Counted from the stretch's first letter, positions 1 to 10,062 are shown. The stretch: 62,913 nucleotides of DNA from Oceanibaculum indicum P24 (GCF_000299935.1 NZ_AMRL01000023.1:1-62913); one strand, 5' to 3'. Translations and numbers: made by a program. Notes: generated from the letters alone by a model not told the origin.

Positions 1-683
1 GCCAGCCGCTCCGACAGCAGCCGCTTGCCCAGTGCCAGCCAGGCCTTTTCCTCGGGCAGGGCGGTGCCGGCGTAAACTAGCCCCTTGGCGGCCTGTACCA
101 AGCCGGTGCCATCGCCTACCGTCGTCGCAACCCGGCCGAGATGGCGGGCCTGGCGGAACAGGCTGTCCAGGAAGCGGGCGCGGAACTCGTCGTCGGCGCT
201 GGCGCAGAAGAAATCGTGATGGCCAATCCAGTTGGCGATGCGCTCGCCCAGAATATCGGCCTCCCAGGCGAAGCTGTCCCAGTCGTCGTAACGGTCGGTC
301 CAGTCCGCCACCAGCTCGCGCGCGCGGCGCCTGGCCATGTCGCCGCCGACCTGGCGCAGGTCGCGCAGCCAGGCGAAGCCGTTCAGGGCGGCCTGCCAGT
401 CACCGGTGGCGTTCTCCGGCACCCAGGCGTCAGGATCGCGGGGGTCCGCCGACAGCAGCACCACATGTCCGAGCAGCGAGAAGCGGCCCTCCAGGATCAT
501 CCGGCCATGGTCGGAATTGCCGGGCCAGCTGTCGGAGGGGACGGCGGCAATACGGTCGGGCACGCGGCCGGCGAGCATGTAGCGGTAGAGCGGCGTGCCG
601 TAGGCGAAGGTTCTGACTGTCCGCCAGAGACCGCCCGGCCTGCCGCCCTGATGCCCGCCGCTGCTCTCGCGCGTGCCGCTCAA
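1..683 (-). CDS. Heparinase II/III family protein, N-terminal part (runs off the left edge)
   Basis: The reading frame is open from a TTG at 683 to the window edge, giving about 227 residues with no stop. The protein is rich in Trp, Arg and Asp, with stretches such as WRTVRTFAYGTPLYRYM near residue 20 and LNGFAWLRDLRQ near residue 110. These look like the alpha-helical N-terminal half of heparinase II/III-like polysaccharide lyases, and the family often follows rpe in alphaproteobacteria. The TTG starts two bases after the rpe stop and has a GAGGGG ribosome site, so it is probably co-transcribed with rpe. The lyase domain is outside the window and the substrate cannot be read. Confidence 0.72.
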   Translation of the reverse strand, partial: MSGTRESSGGHQGGRPGGLWRTVRTFAYGTPLYRYMLAGRVPDRIAAVPSDSWPGNSDHGRMILEGRFSLLGHVVLLSADPRDPDAWVPENATGDWQAALNGFAWLRDLRQVGGDMARRRARELVADWTDRYDDWDSFAWEADILGERIANWIGHHDFFCASADDEFRARFLDSLFRQARHLGRVATTVGDGTGLVQAAKGLVYAGTALPEEKAWLALGKRLLSERL

Positions 684-685
684 CC

Positions 686-1348
686 CTATTTGCCCCTCAA
701 GGTCTGGATGTTGGTGGCATAGGCGGCGGTACCGCCGGCAAAAGTGGCGGTGCCGGCCACCAGCACATCGGCGCCGGCGGCAATCACCTGCGGCGCGGTG
801 CGGGCGTTGACCCCGCCATCGACCTCAAGCTCGATCGCCCGGCCGCTGTCGTCGATCATCCGGCGCAGCCGCGCAATCTTGCCAAGCTGGCTGTCGATGA
901 AGCTTTGCCCGCCGAAACCGGGATTGACGCTCATCACCAGGATCAGGTCAATGTCGCCCATCAGATATTCGACCGCCTCGACCGGCGTTGCCGGGTTCAG
1001 CACGATGCCGGCACTCTTGCCCAGCGACTTGATCAGCTGGACCGTGCGGTGCGGGTGCGGGCCAGCCTCCGGGTGGAAGCTGATGATGTCAGCGCCGGCC
1101 TCGGCAAAGGCTTCGATGAAGGAATCGACCGGCGAGATCATCAGATGCACGTCGAAGGGCAGCGGGCTGTGCGGGCGCAGCGCCTTCACCACCAGCGGGC
1201 CGATGGTGAGGTTCGGCACGAAATGCCCGTCCATCACATCGACATGCACATAGTCGGCGCCAGCCTCCGTCAGCGCGCGCACTTCCTCGCCCAGCCGGGC
1301 GAAATCGGCCGATAGGATGGAGGGGGCAATCTTCACGGGTCGAGACAT
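686..1348 (-). CDS. rpe: Ribulose-phosphate 3-epimerase
   Basis: Interconverts D-ribulose 5-phosphate and D-xylulose 5-phosphate in the cytosolic pentose phosphate pathway (Calvin cycle in autotrophs). The 220-residue length is normal for this TIM-barrel family. Visible family blocks are SILSADF at 10-16, [12 protein letters not shown] at 35-46 with metal ligands His35 and Asp37, DVHLMI with His68, the phosphate-binding NPGFGGQSF stretch and EVDGGVN with its catalytic Asp. It is third in a leftward run NUDIX-rsmB-rpe-heparinase with short gaps. The ATG follows the rsmB stop by 18 bases. Confidence 0.97.
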   Translation of the reverse strand: MSRPVKIAPSILSADFARLGEEVRALTEAGADYVHVDVMDGHFVPNLTIGPLVVKALRPHSPLPFDVHLMISPVDSFIEAFAEAGADIISFHPEAGPHPHRTVQLIKSLGKSAGIVLNPATPVEAVEYLMGDIDLILVMSVNPGFGGQSFIDSQLGKIARLRRMIDDSGRAIELEVDGGVNARTAPQVIAAGADVLVAGTATFAGGTAAYATNIQTLRGK

Positions 1349-1366
1349 GCTGCGTTCCTTATCCCT

Positions 1367-2659
1367 TTAACCAAGACGCCGCAAGCGCGCGGCATAGAAT
1401 CCATCAACTCCGCCCTCATCCGCAAGATGGCAGGGCAGGGTGCGCACATCGCCGTCCGGGGTCATGCACTCGGCCCAGCCGCCGATCTCGGCCGGATCGA
1501 CCGGGACCCGCTCCCACGCGCCCGCAGCGCGGTCGAGAAGGGCGGCGATGCGCTCCTCCCCCTCCGCCGGCAGCAGCGAGCAGGTGGCATAGACCAGCAG
1601 CCCGCCCGGTTTTACGAGATGGGCGGCATGATCCAGCAGCCGGTCCTGCAGGGCGGCCAGCTTGGTGACATCGGCGGGCGTCTTGCCCAGCGCCACATCG
1701 GGATGGCGGCGGATCGTGCCGGTGGCGCTGCACGGTGCGTCCAGCAGCAGCGCGTCGGCAGGGTCGGCGGGCATCCATGCCGTGCCATCGGCTGCCTGGG
1801 TCGCGGCAGCAAGGCCGAGGCGCTGCAGATTGCGCGACAGCCTTTCCAGCCGTTTCACCGAACGGTCAATGGCGGTGACCCGGGCGCCGGCGGCGGCCAG
1901 CTGCGACGTCTTGCCGCCGGGCGCGGCGCACAGATCGATCACATCCTTGCCGGCAACATCCCCCAGCAGCCGGGCCGGCAGGGCGGCGGCGGCGTCCTGC
2001 ACCCACCAGGCGCCCTCTTCATAGCCGGGAAGATCGGCGATGGCACCGCCGAAGCCACGGCGGATGGTGCCGGTCGGCAGCAGGGTGCCCTCCAGCCGTT
2101 CGGCCCAGAGTGCGGCGTCTGCCTTCACGCTGATGTCGAGCGGTGGCTCGGTCATGTTGGCGGCGGCGATGGCGCGGGCGGTCACTTCGCCATATGCGCC
2201 GACGAGAGCATGCCACAGCCAGTCCGGCATGTTCAGCCATGCGGCATCCTGATCGTCCAGCAGAGCCTTGCCCTCGCGGTCCAGCCGGCGCAGCACCGCG
2301 TTCGCCAGCCCCTTGAAGCCGGCATGGCGGGTCTTTGCCAGCAGCGAGACGGCGGAATCGATGGCGGCATGGGCTGGCACATCGAGAAACAGCAATTGCG
2401 TGACGCCCAGCCGCAGGGCGTGGCGCACCGGCTGGGCCGAGGCCGGCAGCGGCTTTTCCAGGCAATGCGCGATGAGGGCGTCGGTCTGGCCCAGCCGCTT
2501 CAGCGCCGTGCTGGCGATCAGCCGGGCGAAGCCCCGGTCGCGGGCTGACAATCCGTTGCCCGCCGCCTCGTCGAACGCTTCCTCCAGCGGCCGGTTGCGG
2601 TCCAGAACGGCGGATAGCGTGGCCAGGGCCACGGCGCGGTCTGCATAGGAACGGGGCAT
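1367..2659 (-). CDS. rsmB: 16S rRNA (cytosine-967-C5)-methyltransferase RsmB
   Basis: Methylates C5 of cytosine 967 in 16S rRNA using SAM. The 430-residue protein has an N-terminal NusB-like RNA-binding domain (about 1-130) and a C-terminal Rossmann domain. SAM-binding motif I is DLCAAPGGKTSQL. The two catalytic cysteines are in DAPCSATGTIRRHPD and YATCSL, the pattern of RNA m5C methyltransferases (Sun/Fmu family). The NUDIX gene ends 8 bases upstream and rpe begins 18 bases downstream, consistent with one transcript. Confidence 0.95.
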   Translation of the reverse strand: MPRSYADRAVALATLSAVLDRNRPLEEAFDEAAGNGLSARDRGFARLIASTALKRLGQTDALIAHCLEKPLPASAQPVRHALRLGVTQLLFLDVPAHAAIDSAVSLLAKTRHAGFKGLANAVLRRLDREGKALLDDQDAAWLNMPDWLWHALVGAYGEVTARAIAAANMTEPPLDISVKADAALWAERLEGTLLPTGTIRRGFGGAIADLPGYEEGAWWVQDAAAALPARLLGDVAGKDVIDLCAAPGGKTSQLAAAGARVTAIDRSVKRLERLSRNLQRLGLAAATQAADGTAWMPADPADALLLDAPCSATGTIRRHPDVALGKTPADVTKLAALQDRLLDHAAHLVKPGGLLVYATCSLLPAEGEERIAALLDRAAGAWERVPVDPAEIGGWAECMTPDGDVRTLPCHLADEGGVDGFYAARLRRLG

Positions 2660-2667
2660 GGCCTGCT

Positions 2668-3258
2668 TCAGTAATGTCCGGTTTCGCCGGCGGGATTGCC
2701 GAGAGGCGGAAAATCGGTCATTCCGCTGGTCTGGCGATGATGGTCGAGCGCCCAGTGCACGCTGGGGAAGGCGATTTCCTGCCAGGGGATATCCTCCCAG
2801 CGGAACAGCGCCACTTCCTGCGATTCCTCACCCGCCGCGACCTCGGGCGACAGCAGCCGGGCGCGGTAGATCAGCTGCACCTGGCTGATGCGGGGAATGT
2901 TATAGACCGCCAGCAGCCGGTCGATTTCGATGCGCGCGGTTGCCTCCTCGAAGGCTTCGCGGGCGGCGCCGGCTTCCGTCGATTCGTTCAGTTCCAGATA
3001 GCCGGCCGGCAGCGTCCAATAGCCGATGCGCGGCGCAATGGCGCGGCGGCACAGCAGGATGCGGTCCTCATGCAGGCACACGGCACCGACCACGATCTTC
3101 GGATTGTCGTAATGGATGAAGCCGCAATCGTCGCAGATCAGCCTTGGCCGGTTGTCGCCCTCGGGCACGCGCCGGTTCACAGGCCCCTTGTTGAGGGCGG
3201 AATCCAGGGGCGTTTCGCCGGTCCGGGCATCGGGCCTGTCTGAGGGGTCGCGCGACAT
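2668..3258 (-). CDS. NUDIX hydrolase with N-terminal zinc ribbon
   Basis: Cleaves a nucleoside diphosphate linked to another group; the substrate is not predictable. A CDDCG half of a zinc ribbon precedes [10 protein letters not shown], and the NUDIX box is G-x5-E-x7-REAFEEAT, with REx2EE intact and the usual late glycine replaced by threonine. This zinc-ribbon/NUDIX layout is common in alphaproteobacterial ADP-ribose or NADH pyrophosphatase-like proteins. I use the ATG at 3258 (196 aa). The frame stays open to a TTG at 3294, and the ribosome site at 3258 is weak, so the start is uncertain. It is the first gene of the run leading into rsmB and rpe. Confidence 0.88.
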   Translation of the reverse strand: MSRDPSDRPDARTGETPLDSALNKGPVNRRVPEGDNRPRLICDDCGFIHYDNPKIVVGAVCLHEDRILLCRRAIAPRIGYWTLPAGYLELNESTEAGAAREAFEEATARIEIDRLLAVYNIPRISQVQLIYRARLLSPEVAAGEESQEVALFRWEDIPWQEIAFPSVHWALDHHRQTSGMTDFPPLGNPAGETGHY

Positions 3259-3343
3259 GCGCCTAGATTTGGCGGGCTTTGACGGCGGCGGCAAGCAGAA
3301 ATACCGGCCCTGTGCGCTGGGAGGCTATCGGGAGGCAGGCATG

Positions 3344-3369
3344 AAAAAGGCCGGCAAAGGCCGGCCCTT
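3344..3369 (-). terminator. Rho-independent terminator after the small gene at 3391-3660
   Basis: A perfect 7-bp GC stem (3349-3355 with 3360-3366) encloses a 4-nt loop. Read leftward it is followed by five Ts (3344-3348). It lies 22 bases past the stop of the 89-residue gene and separates it from the NUDIX operon. Confidence 0.8.
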
Positions 3370-3390
3370 GAGGCATAGGGGAGATTTAGC

Positions 3391-3660
3391 TCAGACGGTG
3401 ATGTCGAGCTGGCTGCCGCGGCCTTCCGCATTCGCCTGGCTGGCCTGCTGGGCATTTCGGGCATCGAACAGGCGACCGCCATTGCGCTGCTCGTTCTCGC
3501 GGGCGCGCTCATCCTGACGCTGCCGCTCGACGACCTGACGGTTGCTGCTAACCGCCTCCGGCGTCACCTGCACGGGCTCGCCACGAATTTCCGCAGGGCG
3601 CGGGGCCGCTACAGTCGTGGTGGGCGTCGGTGCGACAGTCGGGGTAAACGGTTGCAACAT
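3391..3660 (-). CDS. Small low-complexity protein of unknown function
   Basis: 89 residues from the ATG at 3660, which has a TAGGAG ribosome site 9 bases upstream; the longer frame to 3783 lacks one. The first 35 residues are rich in Pro, Thr and Val, and the rest is rich in Gln, Arg, Asn and Glu (VVERQRQDERARENEQRNGG), so the protein is probably disordered. There is no signal peptide, membrane segment or family match I recognise. The ribosome site and the terminator just downstream make it a credible single-gene transcript, divergent from the SCO gene. Confidence 0.7.
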   Translation of the reverse strand: MLQPFTPTVAPTPTTTVAAPRPAEIRGEPVQVTPEAVSSNRQVVERQRQDERARENEQRNGGRLFDARNAQQASQANAEGRGSQLDITV

Positions 3661-3899
3661 TACAAATACTCCTACGCCCATAAGATAGTCCTGATGCGGG
3701 GCAAATACAAGGTCCGGCCGGGCTTGCCGGAAAGCCAGATCTGGAATCCCCGGGAACAGGGCATTGTCGGACCCTGCCAACACCCCACATAAAGGCGTGC
3801 GACGGCGGGCCGCATGGATTTTGTGGGCCCGCTGCTTCTATAAGAAGAGCTTGCAATTAACCTTCCGGTTCTTTTCCGACCGTTGCGAAAGACTGCCCG

Positions 3900-4505
3900 A
3901 TGTCTTCCACCCTTCTGCGCCGCGCCCTGCTGATCTTCATCGCTGGCGCTCTCGTGCTGCTGGTCGCCCTGGCGGGCCGCGTCTACATGATGATGCAGCA
4001 GGATGCGCCGCAGGGCACGGCGGCGCTGATCGGCGGGCCGTTCGAGCTGGTCGATCAGGACGGCAAGCCGCGCCGCGACAGCGACTTCCGGGGTCAGTAC
4101 ATGCTGGTCAACTTCGGCTACACCTACTGTCCGGATGTCTGTCCGCTGGGGTTGCAGGTGATGGCGCAGGCCATGGACATGCTGCCGGAAGAAAAGGCGC
4201 AGAAGCTGACGCCGATCTTCATCACCGTCGATCCGGCGCGCGATACGGTGGAGCAGATGAAGAACTATGTCGGGTTCTTCCATCCGCGCATGGTCGGCCT
4301 CACCGGCACGCCGGAGCAGGTGGCCACCGCCGCCAAGGCCTACCGGGTCTATTACAAGAAGGTGGAGAGCGAGAGCGCCGCCGACTATCTGATGGACCAC
4401 AGTGCCATCATCTATCTGATGGGTCCGGACGGTAAGTATCTTGCGAATTTCACACATGAGACTCCGCCGGAACGGATGGCAGAGACCCTAAACAAGATGC
4501 TATAA
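3900..4505 (+). CDS. SCO1/SenC family copper chaperone
   Basis: Membrane-anchored thioredoxin-fold protein that helps build the CuA centre of cytochrome c oxidase or acts as a thiol reductant for it. Of 201 residues, 9-30 form one hydrophobic anchor and the rest faces the periplasm. The copper site is complete: Cys77 and Cys81 in YCPDVCP, and His167 in DHSAI. FITVDPARDT is the usual SCO block. It stands alone, 89 bases before the DapA-family gene. In Rhodobacter the senC gene sits with regB/regA; here the RegB/RegA genes are 44 kb away. Confidence 0.93.
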   Translation: MSSTLLRRALLIFIAGALVLLVALAGRVYMMMQQDAPQGTAALIGGPFELVDQDGKPRRDSDFRGQYMLVNFGYTYCPDVCPLGLQVMAQAMDMLPEEKAQKLTPIFITVDPARDTVEQMKNYVGFFHPRMVGLTGTPEQVATAAKAYRVYYKKVESESAADYLMDHSAIIYLMGPDGKYLANFTHETPPERMAETLNKML

Positions 4506-4594
4506 GGCGCGCGGCAGCGCCGCCGCTTGATTCGCGGCGCCTTTCCTTCATAGAGTCGTGAAAGCGCTTACAACATTCTTCAGGAGACCCCGAA

Positions 4595-5527
4595 ATGAGC
4601 ACCCTGACCGGCCCGGCGGGCGTTGTCGCCGCCAGCCTTACCGCCTTCAAGCCCGATCTTTCCATCGATACGGAGCGCACCCTCGCGCACGCCAAGTGGC
4701 TGCTGGCCAATGGCTGTGACGGCGTGCTGATCTTCGGCACCACCGGCGAGGCGAACTCGCTGTCCGTCGCCGAGCGGCTGGAGGTCATCGAGGCGATCGG
4801 CAAGTCCGACCTGCCGAAGGACAAGCTGATGATCGGCACCGGCTGCTGCGCCATCCCGGACACGGTCGCTCTGTCGAAGGCTGCTCTCGCGGCCGGCGTG
4901 GTGCGCCTGCTGATGCTGCCGCCCTTCTACTACAAGAACCAGTCCGAGGACGGGCTGTATGCCGCCTTCGCCACCGCCATCGACCGGATCAACGATCCGC
5001 GGATGAAGATCTTCCTGTACCACTTCCCGCAGATGTCGGGCGTGCCGATCCCGGATGCCGTCACCGCGAAGCTGATCAAGAACTACCCCGGCATCGTGGT
5101 CGGCATGAAGGACAGCTCCGGCGATTTCGAGCATATGAAGAAGATGCTGACCGAGCATCCCGGCTTCGAGCTGTATTCCGGCACCGAGAAGTATCTGCTG
5201 GATGTGCTGCGCCTGGGCTCGCCCGGCACGATTTCGGCCACGGTGAACGTGACCTGCGCACAGGCGGCGAAGGTGTTCGCCAATTGGAAGAGCGCCGATG
5301 CCGATGCCCTGCAGGCCGAGATGACCGCCCAGCGTGTCGCCATGGAAAGCGCGCCGGCGGCCAGCGCCATGAAGGAGATGATCGCCCGGCAGACCGGCGA
5401 TGCCGCTTGGCGCCCGGTGCGTCCGCCCTTCGTCGCGATCTCCGACGAGCGCTATGCCGCCCTGGAGGAGAAGCTGGCCCAGACCCAGTTCCGCTTCCCT
5501 GGCACCCAGGCCAAAGCTGCCGAGTAA
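4595..5527 (+). CDS. Dihydrodipicolinate synthase/N-acetylneuraminate lyase family aldolase
   Basis: Class I TIM-barrel aldolase of the DapA/NanA superfamily, 310 aa. The Schiff-base lysine is Lys172 in GMKDSSGD, the dyad Thr49-Thr50 is in GTTGE, and Tyr142 matches the catalytic tyrosine. The arginine that DapA uses to bind substrate (YNVPSRTG in E. coli) is Met147 here (YHFPQMSG). That argues against true lysine-pathway dihydrodipicolinate synthase and for another pyruvate or keto-acid aldolase. There is an AGGAG ribosome site before the ATG. It is probably a single gene, ending at the strong terminator at 5549-5580. Confidence 0.9.
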   Translation: MSTLTGPAGVVAASLTAFKPDLSIDTERTLAHAKWLLANGCDGVLIFGTTGEANSLSVAERLEVIEAIGKSDLPKDKLMIGTGCCAIPDTVALSKAALAAGVVRLLMLPPFYYKNQSEDGLYAAFATAIDRINDPRMKIFLYHFPQMSGVPIPDAVTAKLIKNYPGIVVGMKDSSGDFEHMKKMLTEHPGFELYSGTEKYLLDVLRLGSPGTISATVNVTCAQAAKVFANWKSADADALQAEMTAQRVAMESAPAASAMKEMIARQTGDAAWRPVRPPFVAISDERYAALEEKLAQTQFRFPGTQAKAAE

Positions 5528-5548
5528 GCCTTCGGCGCATGCAATAAG

Positions 5549-5580
5549 AAAAGCCCCGCTCCGAGGAGCGGGGCTTTTTC
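5549..5580. terminator. Bidirectional rho-independent terminator
   Basis: A perfect 12-base arm pair (5551-5562 with 5565-5576) is flanked by As on the left and five Ts on the right. It sits between the convergent aldolase and SRPBCC genes and can serve both strands. Confidence 0.88.
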
Positions 5581-5598
5581 ATGTGATGGCAGGTCCGG

Positions 5599-6150
5599 TC
5601 AGGCGGCGCGCGGGGCTTCCCACTCGGCCAGCTTCTTCAGATCGGCAAGGCCGGTCTCGAACGCCCCGCCCACCATCTTCTCGGAATTGCACACCAGGCT
5701 GAAGGCCTTGCCGGCGTAGTTCATCGGGCCTTCCATCGCCCAGGTGAGCTTTGTCCCGCCCTGTGCCGGCTCCAGCGTGAAGATGACGCGGTTGCTGGCC
5801 TTCATCGGGCGGCTCATTTCCAGGGCAAGGGCGATATGGCTGTGCGGCACGCTTTCGACGATGCGGATACTGCCGGTGCCGCATTGCCGGTTGCCATCCC
5901 AGGCGAGGGTCGCGCCAACCCCCTGGTCGGGGCCGGTGAAGACGCGCTTCATGTTCGGGTCCGTACGCTCGAAGGGCGACCAGTCGACGCCGCGCCGTGG
6001 GTTGTTCAGGATGGCGAAGACGGTCTCCGGCGGTGCGTCGATCCGCGTCGACCGGGCGATGCGGAAATGGTCCGGCCGCCGCGCCACGACCAGCGCCAGC
6101 AGGGCAATAGCTGCCAGAACGGCAATCGTTACGATCCAGAAAAGAGTCAT
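5599..6150 (-). CDS. SRPBCC family (START-like) protein with N-terminal membrane segment
   Basis: 183 residues from the ATG at 6150, preceded by GGAGG; the frame extends to a TTG at 6162. Residues 3-24 are a strongly hydrophobic helix. A polyketide-cyclase/START-like domain follows, recognisable from RSTRIDAPPETVFAILNN, GVDWSPFE, the central beta strands and a C-terminal helix (SEKMVGGAFETGLADLKKLAE). Such domains bind hydrophobic ligands in a deep pocket; the ligand is unknown. A perfect 16-bp palindrome lies in its upstream region. Confidence 0.85.
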   Translation of the reverse strand: MTLFWIVTIAVLAAIALLALVVARRPDHFRIARSTRIDAPPETVFAILNNPRRGVDWSPFERTDPNMKRVFTGPDQGVGATLAWDGNRQCGTGSIRIVESVPHSHIALALEMSRPMKASNRVIFTLEPAQGGTKLTWAMEGPMNYAGKAFSLVCNSEKMVGGAFETGLADLKKLAEWEAPRAA

Positions 6151-6169
6151 CTCAGCCTCCAAGTCTTAA

Positions 6170-6185
6170 AAGTTGATATCAACTT
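6170..6185. promoter_or_regulatory. 16-bp perfect palindrome, candidate operator
   Basis: AAGTTGATATCAACTT is perfectly self-complementary and lies 20 bases upstream of the SRPBCC start, in an A/T-rich island. Its shape suits a dimeric winged-helix regulator (MarR or ArsR type), but no regulator gene touches it. The nearest is the MarR-GNAT gene upstream of eamA. Confidence 0.4.
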
Positions 6186-6221
6186 AAAAGGAGGCTGTCA
6201 AAGTCGTAATCTTGGGAACCT

Positions 6222-7115
6222 CTAGCGATGCGCCATCACGATTCCGGCGACGATGGCGGCAAGGCCGGCCAGCAGCGACAGGGTCAGCGGTTCGTCGAGG
6301 AGCAGGACCCCCAGCAACGCCGCCGTCGGCGGGCTGAGCGCCAGGAACACGGCAACGCGGCTGGCTGGGGCATGGCGCAGTGCCCAGAGCCAGAGGAAGA
6401 AGAACACGCCGCTGCTGAGCCCGATGAAAAGGACAGCAAGGGCTGCGGTCATATCGATGGCGGTTAGGGGTGTGGCCCCCTGCTCCCACCAGGCCGGCAG
6501 CAGCAGCGACAGGACGGCTGCCGCCATCGCCAGCGCCCCGACCCGCACCACCGGATAACGGGCAAGGTAGGGGCGGTACAGCACGGAACATATGGCGCCG
6601 GTGACCGCACTGCCCAGCACGGCCAGCGCGCCGAGCCAGTCCCTCCCTTCTCCGGTCGGCGCGGCCAGTGTCTCACCCAGCGCCAGCCCGACGCCGATGA
6701 GTGTCAGCATCACGCCCAGACCCTTGGCGCCGCTCAGCTTTTCCTGCCCGATCAAGGCGGCCAGCAACAGCGTCAGCAAAGGCATGCTGGCAAAGACCAG
6801 GGCGGCGCGGGCGGCGGTGGTGTATTGCAGGCCGATATTCAGCAATGCCACCAGCAGCGCGAACTGGCCTATGCCCAGCAGAACGATGGCCAGCAGGTCG
6901 CGGGGCGCAAAGCGTGTCCGTGGCGCCAGCAGGGCAGGGGCCAGCAGGACCGCTAGCCCCAGCGCATAGCGCAGCAGCGTCAGCGTTGCCGGGCCTGTCT
7001 GCTCCACCGCATAGCGGCTGGCGACCAGGGTGGCGCCGACCTGGATGCCAGTGCCGGCGGCGGCCAGCCCGGCCAGCCGCGCAGTTCGCCGGTCGATTGC
7101 CGGCGCGCCTGTCAC
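6222..7115 (-). CDS. EamA family transporter (drug/metabolite exporter)
   Basis: 297-residue inner-membrane protein with about ten hydrophobic segments in two five-helix EamA repeats. The first repeat ends near residue 150, and the second starts at LGALAVLGSAVTGAICSVLY. Conserved features are TLLRYALGL in the first repeat and SRVAVFLALSPPTAALLGVLLLDEPLT near the end, the EamA signature. Its ATG overlaps the stop of the upstream MarR-GNAT gene by 4 bases, so the two are coupled in translation. The substrate is unknown; small metabolites or amino acids are usual. Confidence 0.9.
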   Translation of the reverse strand: MTGAPAIDRRTARLAGLAAAGTGIQVGATLVASRYAVEQTGPATLTLLRYALGLAVLLAPALLAPRTRFAPRDLLAIVLLGIGQFALLVALLNIGLQYTTAARAALVFASMPLLTLLLAALIGQEKLSGAKGLGVMLTLIGVGLALGETLAAPTGEGRDWLGALAVLGSAVTGAICSVLYRPYLARYPVVRVGALAMAAAVLSLLLPAWWEQGATPLTAIDMTAALAVLFIGLSSGVFFFLWLWALRHAPASRVAVFLALSPPTAALLGVLLLDEPLTLSLLAGLAAIVAGIVMAHR

Positions 7116-8041
7116 AAATCGCGCTCCCAGGTTTCGCCCACCAGATCCTTGCCGAAGCTGTGGTGCGGCTCGGAGGCGACCAGACGGAAGCCAGCTTTCA
7201 CGTAGATGTGCCGGGCGGCATGCAGCACATCATTGGTCCACAGGATCATCCGGCGATAGCCGGCCTGGCGGGCGAAGCGCAGGCATTCCTCCACCAGCCG
7301 GGCGCCGATGCCGAGCCCGCGGGCCTTGGGATCGACGATCACAAGCCGCAGCTTCGCGGTCTCCGTATCCTGCCGGACCACGAACGCCGATCCGACGCGC
7401 TCCCCGGCGATCTCGGCCATCCAGCAGCAATCGCCTGCCGGATCAAAGTTGCGCAGGAACGTCGCCGCCACCTCGGCCACCAGAGCCTCGAAGCTGATGT
7501 CCCAGCCATATTCCTCGGCATAGAGTTCGGCATGGCGCTGGATCACCCAGCCGATATCGCCCGGCCGATGCGGCCGCAGGAGATAGGCGGGGGGCTGCAG
7601 GGCCTCACCGGACAACAGGGTCTCAGCCGTTTCCAGCGATGACACCAGCCTTTGCCGCGCGGCTTCCGGCAGCGTGTCGAGGAGATCGCCGATCTCGTCA
7701 TGACTGCGCGCATTCAGCTGCGCGAAGGCAGTCTGCCCCTCCTCGGTCAGGGACAACAACGTGCGGCGGGCATCCTCCGGCGACGGGCGCCGCGCAAGGA
7801 TGCCCTTATCCTCCAGCCCCTTCAGGACGCGGCTCATATAGCCGGCGTCGAGGCCGAGATCGGCACCAAGATCGCTGGCGGTCAGCGGCGAACGCTGCGC
7901 CAGCTCATAGATGATTCGGCCTTCGGTCAGGGAATAGGGACTGCCGAGCAGCCCCTCATGCAGCACGCCGATACGCCGGGTATAGAAGCGGCTGAAGCGG
8001 CGGATCGCCGCGATGCGCTGTTCACGAATAGTCTCTTCCAT
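7112..8041 (-). CDS. MarR-type regulator fused to a GNAT acetyltransferase
   Basis: 309 residues. Positions 1-150 are a MarR winged helix: an LTASDLGADLGLDAGYMSRVLKGLE recognition region, then a wing around PEDARRTLLSLTEEG. Residues 155-309 are a GNAT domain with the acetyl-CoA loop RGLGIGARLVEE and a C-terminal YVKAGFRLV block. This fused architecture is known in bacteria, but the ligand and the acetylated substrate are not predictable. AGGAGG precedes the ATG. It overlaps the downstream eamA gene by 4 bases, so one transcript encodes a regulator/enzyme and an exporter. Confidence 0.92.
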   Translation of the reverse strand: MEETIREQRIAAIRRFSRFYTRRIGVLHEGLLGSPYSLTEGRIIYELAQRSPLTASDLGADLGLDAGYMSRVLKGLEDKGILARRPSPEDARRTLLSLTEEGQTAFAQLNARSHDEIGDLLDTLPEAARQRLVSSLETAETLLSGEALQPPAYLLRPHRPGDIGWVIQRHAELYAEEYGWDISFEALVAEVAATFLRNFDPAGDCCWMAEIAGERVGSAFVVRQDTETAKLRLVIVDPKARGLGIGARLVEECLRFARQAGYRRMILWTNDVLHAARHIYVKAGFRLVASEPHHSFGKDLVGETWERDL

Positions 8042-8084
8042 GCCCGACCCTCCTGATCAGAAGGATCGAGCATGATTTATTTAT

Positions 8085-8097
8085 TTGCCTATAGCAA
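8085..8097. promoter_or_regulatory. Candidate MarR operator upstream of the MarR-GNAT gene
   Basis: TTGCCTATAGCAA is an inverted repeat with TTGC/GCAA arms and a 5-bp centre, the shape of many MarR sites. It lies 44-56 bases upstream of the start codon in an A/T-rich stretch. Autoregulation is an inference. Confidence 0.35.
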
Positions 8098-8121
8098 CCA
8101 ATCCGCTGCTGATAGCAGGGA

Positions 8122-9201
<1,080 letters not shown>

Positions 9202-9222
9202 CGGTGTTGACCCTTCCAAGCC

Positions 9223-10062
9223 TTACTTTTCGGTTTCGACCAGGCCTTTGATGAACAGGCGCTGCATGAAGACGACAATGGCGACAGGCGGCAGCATGGC
9301 CAGCATGGCGGTCGCCATGACGGCCGGCCAGTCGGTGAAATCGTCCACGCCGATCATGTGGCTGATGCCCATGACGATGGTGTTCATGTCCTTGTCGGTG
9401 GTGATGAGCAACGGCCAGAGATACTGGTTCCAGCCATAGATGAAGAGGATGACGAACAGGGCGGCGATGTTGGTGCGCGACAGCGGCAGCACCACGTCGC
9501 GAAAGAAGCGCATCGGCCCGGCGCCGTCGATGCGCGCGGCTTCCAGCAGCTCGTCCGGGATCGTCATGAAGAACTGCCGGAACAGGAAGGTCGCGGTCGC
9601 CGACGCGATCAGCGGAATGGTGAGGCCGCCATAGGAATTCAGCAGCCCCAGATCGGCCACCACCTCGAAGGTGGGCAGGATGCGCACCTCCACCGGCAGC
9701 ATCAGCGTGATGAAGATCGTCCAGAAGCACAGCATCCGGAACGGGAAGCGGAAATAGACGATGGCGAAGGCCGAGGTCAGCGAGATCGCGATTTTGCCGA
9801 TGGCGATGACCAGCGCCATGATCAGGCTGTTCAGCATCATCTGCCCGACCGGCACCACCTTGCTCGACCCCTCGAACAGGGCGCGCGTGTAATTGTCGAT
9901 CAGATGCGGCCCTGGCACCAGCGGCAGGGGCGGCTGCAGGATCTCGCCCTGCGTCACCGTGGAGGCGACGAAGGTCACGTAGAGCGGAAAGGCGACGATA
10001 GCGATTCCGCTCAGCAGGATGATGTGGCTGAGGATCGTCAGTCCGGGGCGGCGTTCGATCAT
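9223..10062 (-). CDS. ugpE: sn-glycerol-3-phosphate ABC transporter permease UgpE
   Basis: 279-residue inner-membrane permease with six predicted helices. The EAA loop that docks onto the ATPase is [25 protein letters not shown]. The N-terminal [18 protein letters not shown] and the [25 protein letters not shown] block are typical of UgpE. It pairs with UgpA to form the channel. The start lies 10 bases after the ugpA stop, in the order ugpB-A-E-C. Confidence 0.94.
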   Translation of the reverse strand: MIERRPGLTILSHIILLSGIAIVAFPLYVTFVASTVTQGEILQPPLPLVPGPHLIDNYTRALFEGSSKVVPVGQMMLNSLIMALVIAIGKIAISLTSAFAIVYFRFPFRMLCFWTIFITLMLPVEVRILPTFEVVADLGLLNSYGGLTIPLIASATATFLFRQFFMTIPDELLEAARIDGAGPMRFFRDVVLPLSRTNIAALFVILFIYGWNQYLWPLLITTDKDMNTIVMGISHMIGVDDFTDWPAVMATAMLAMLPPVAIVVFMQRLFIKGLVETEK

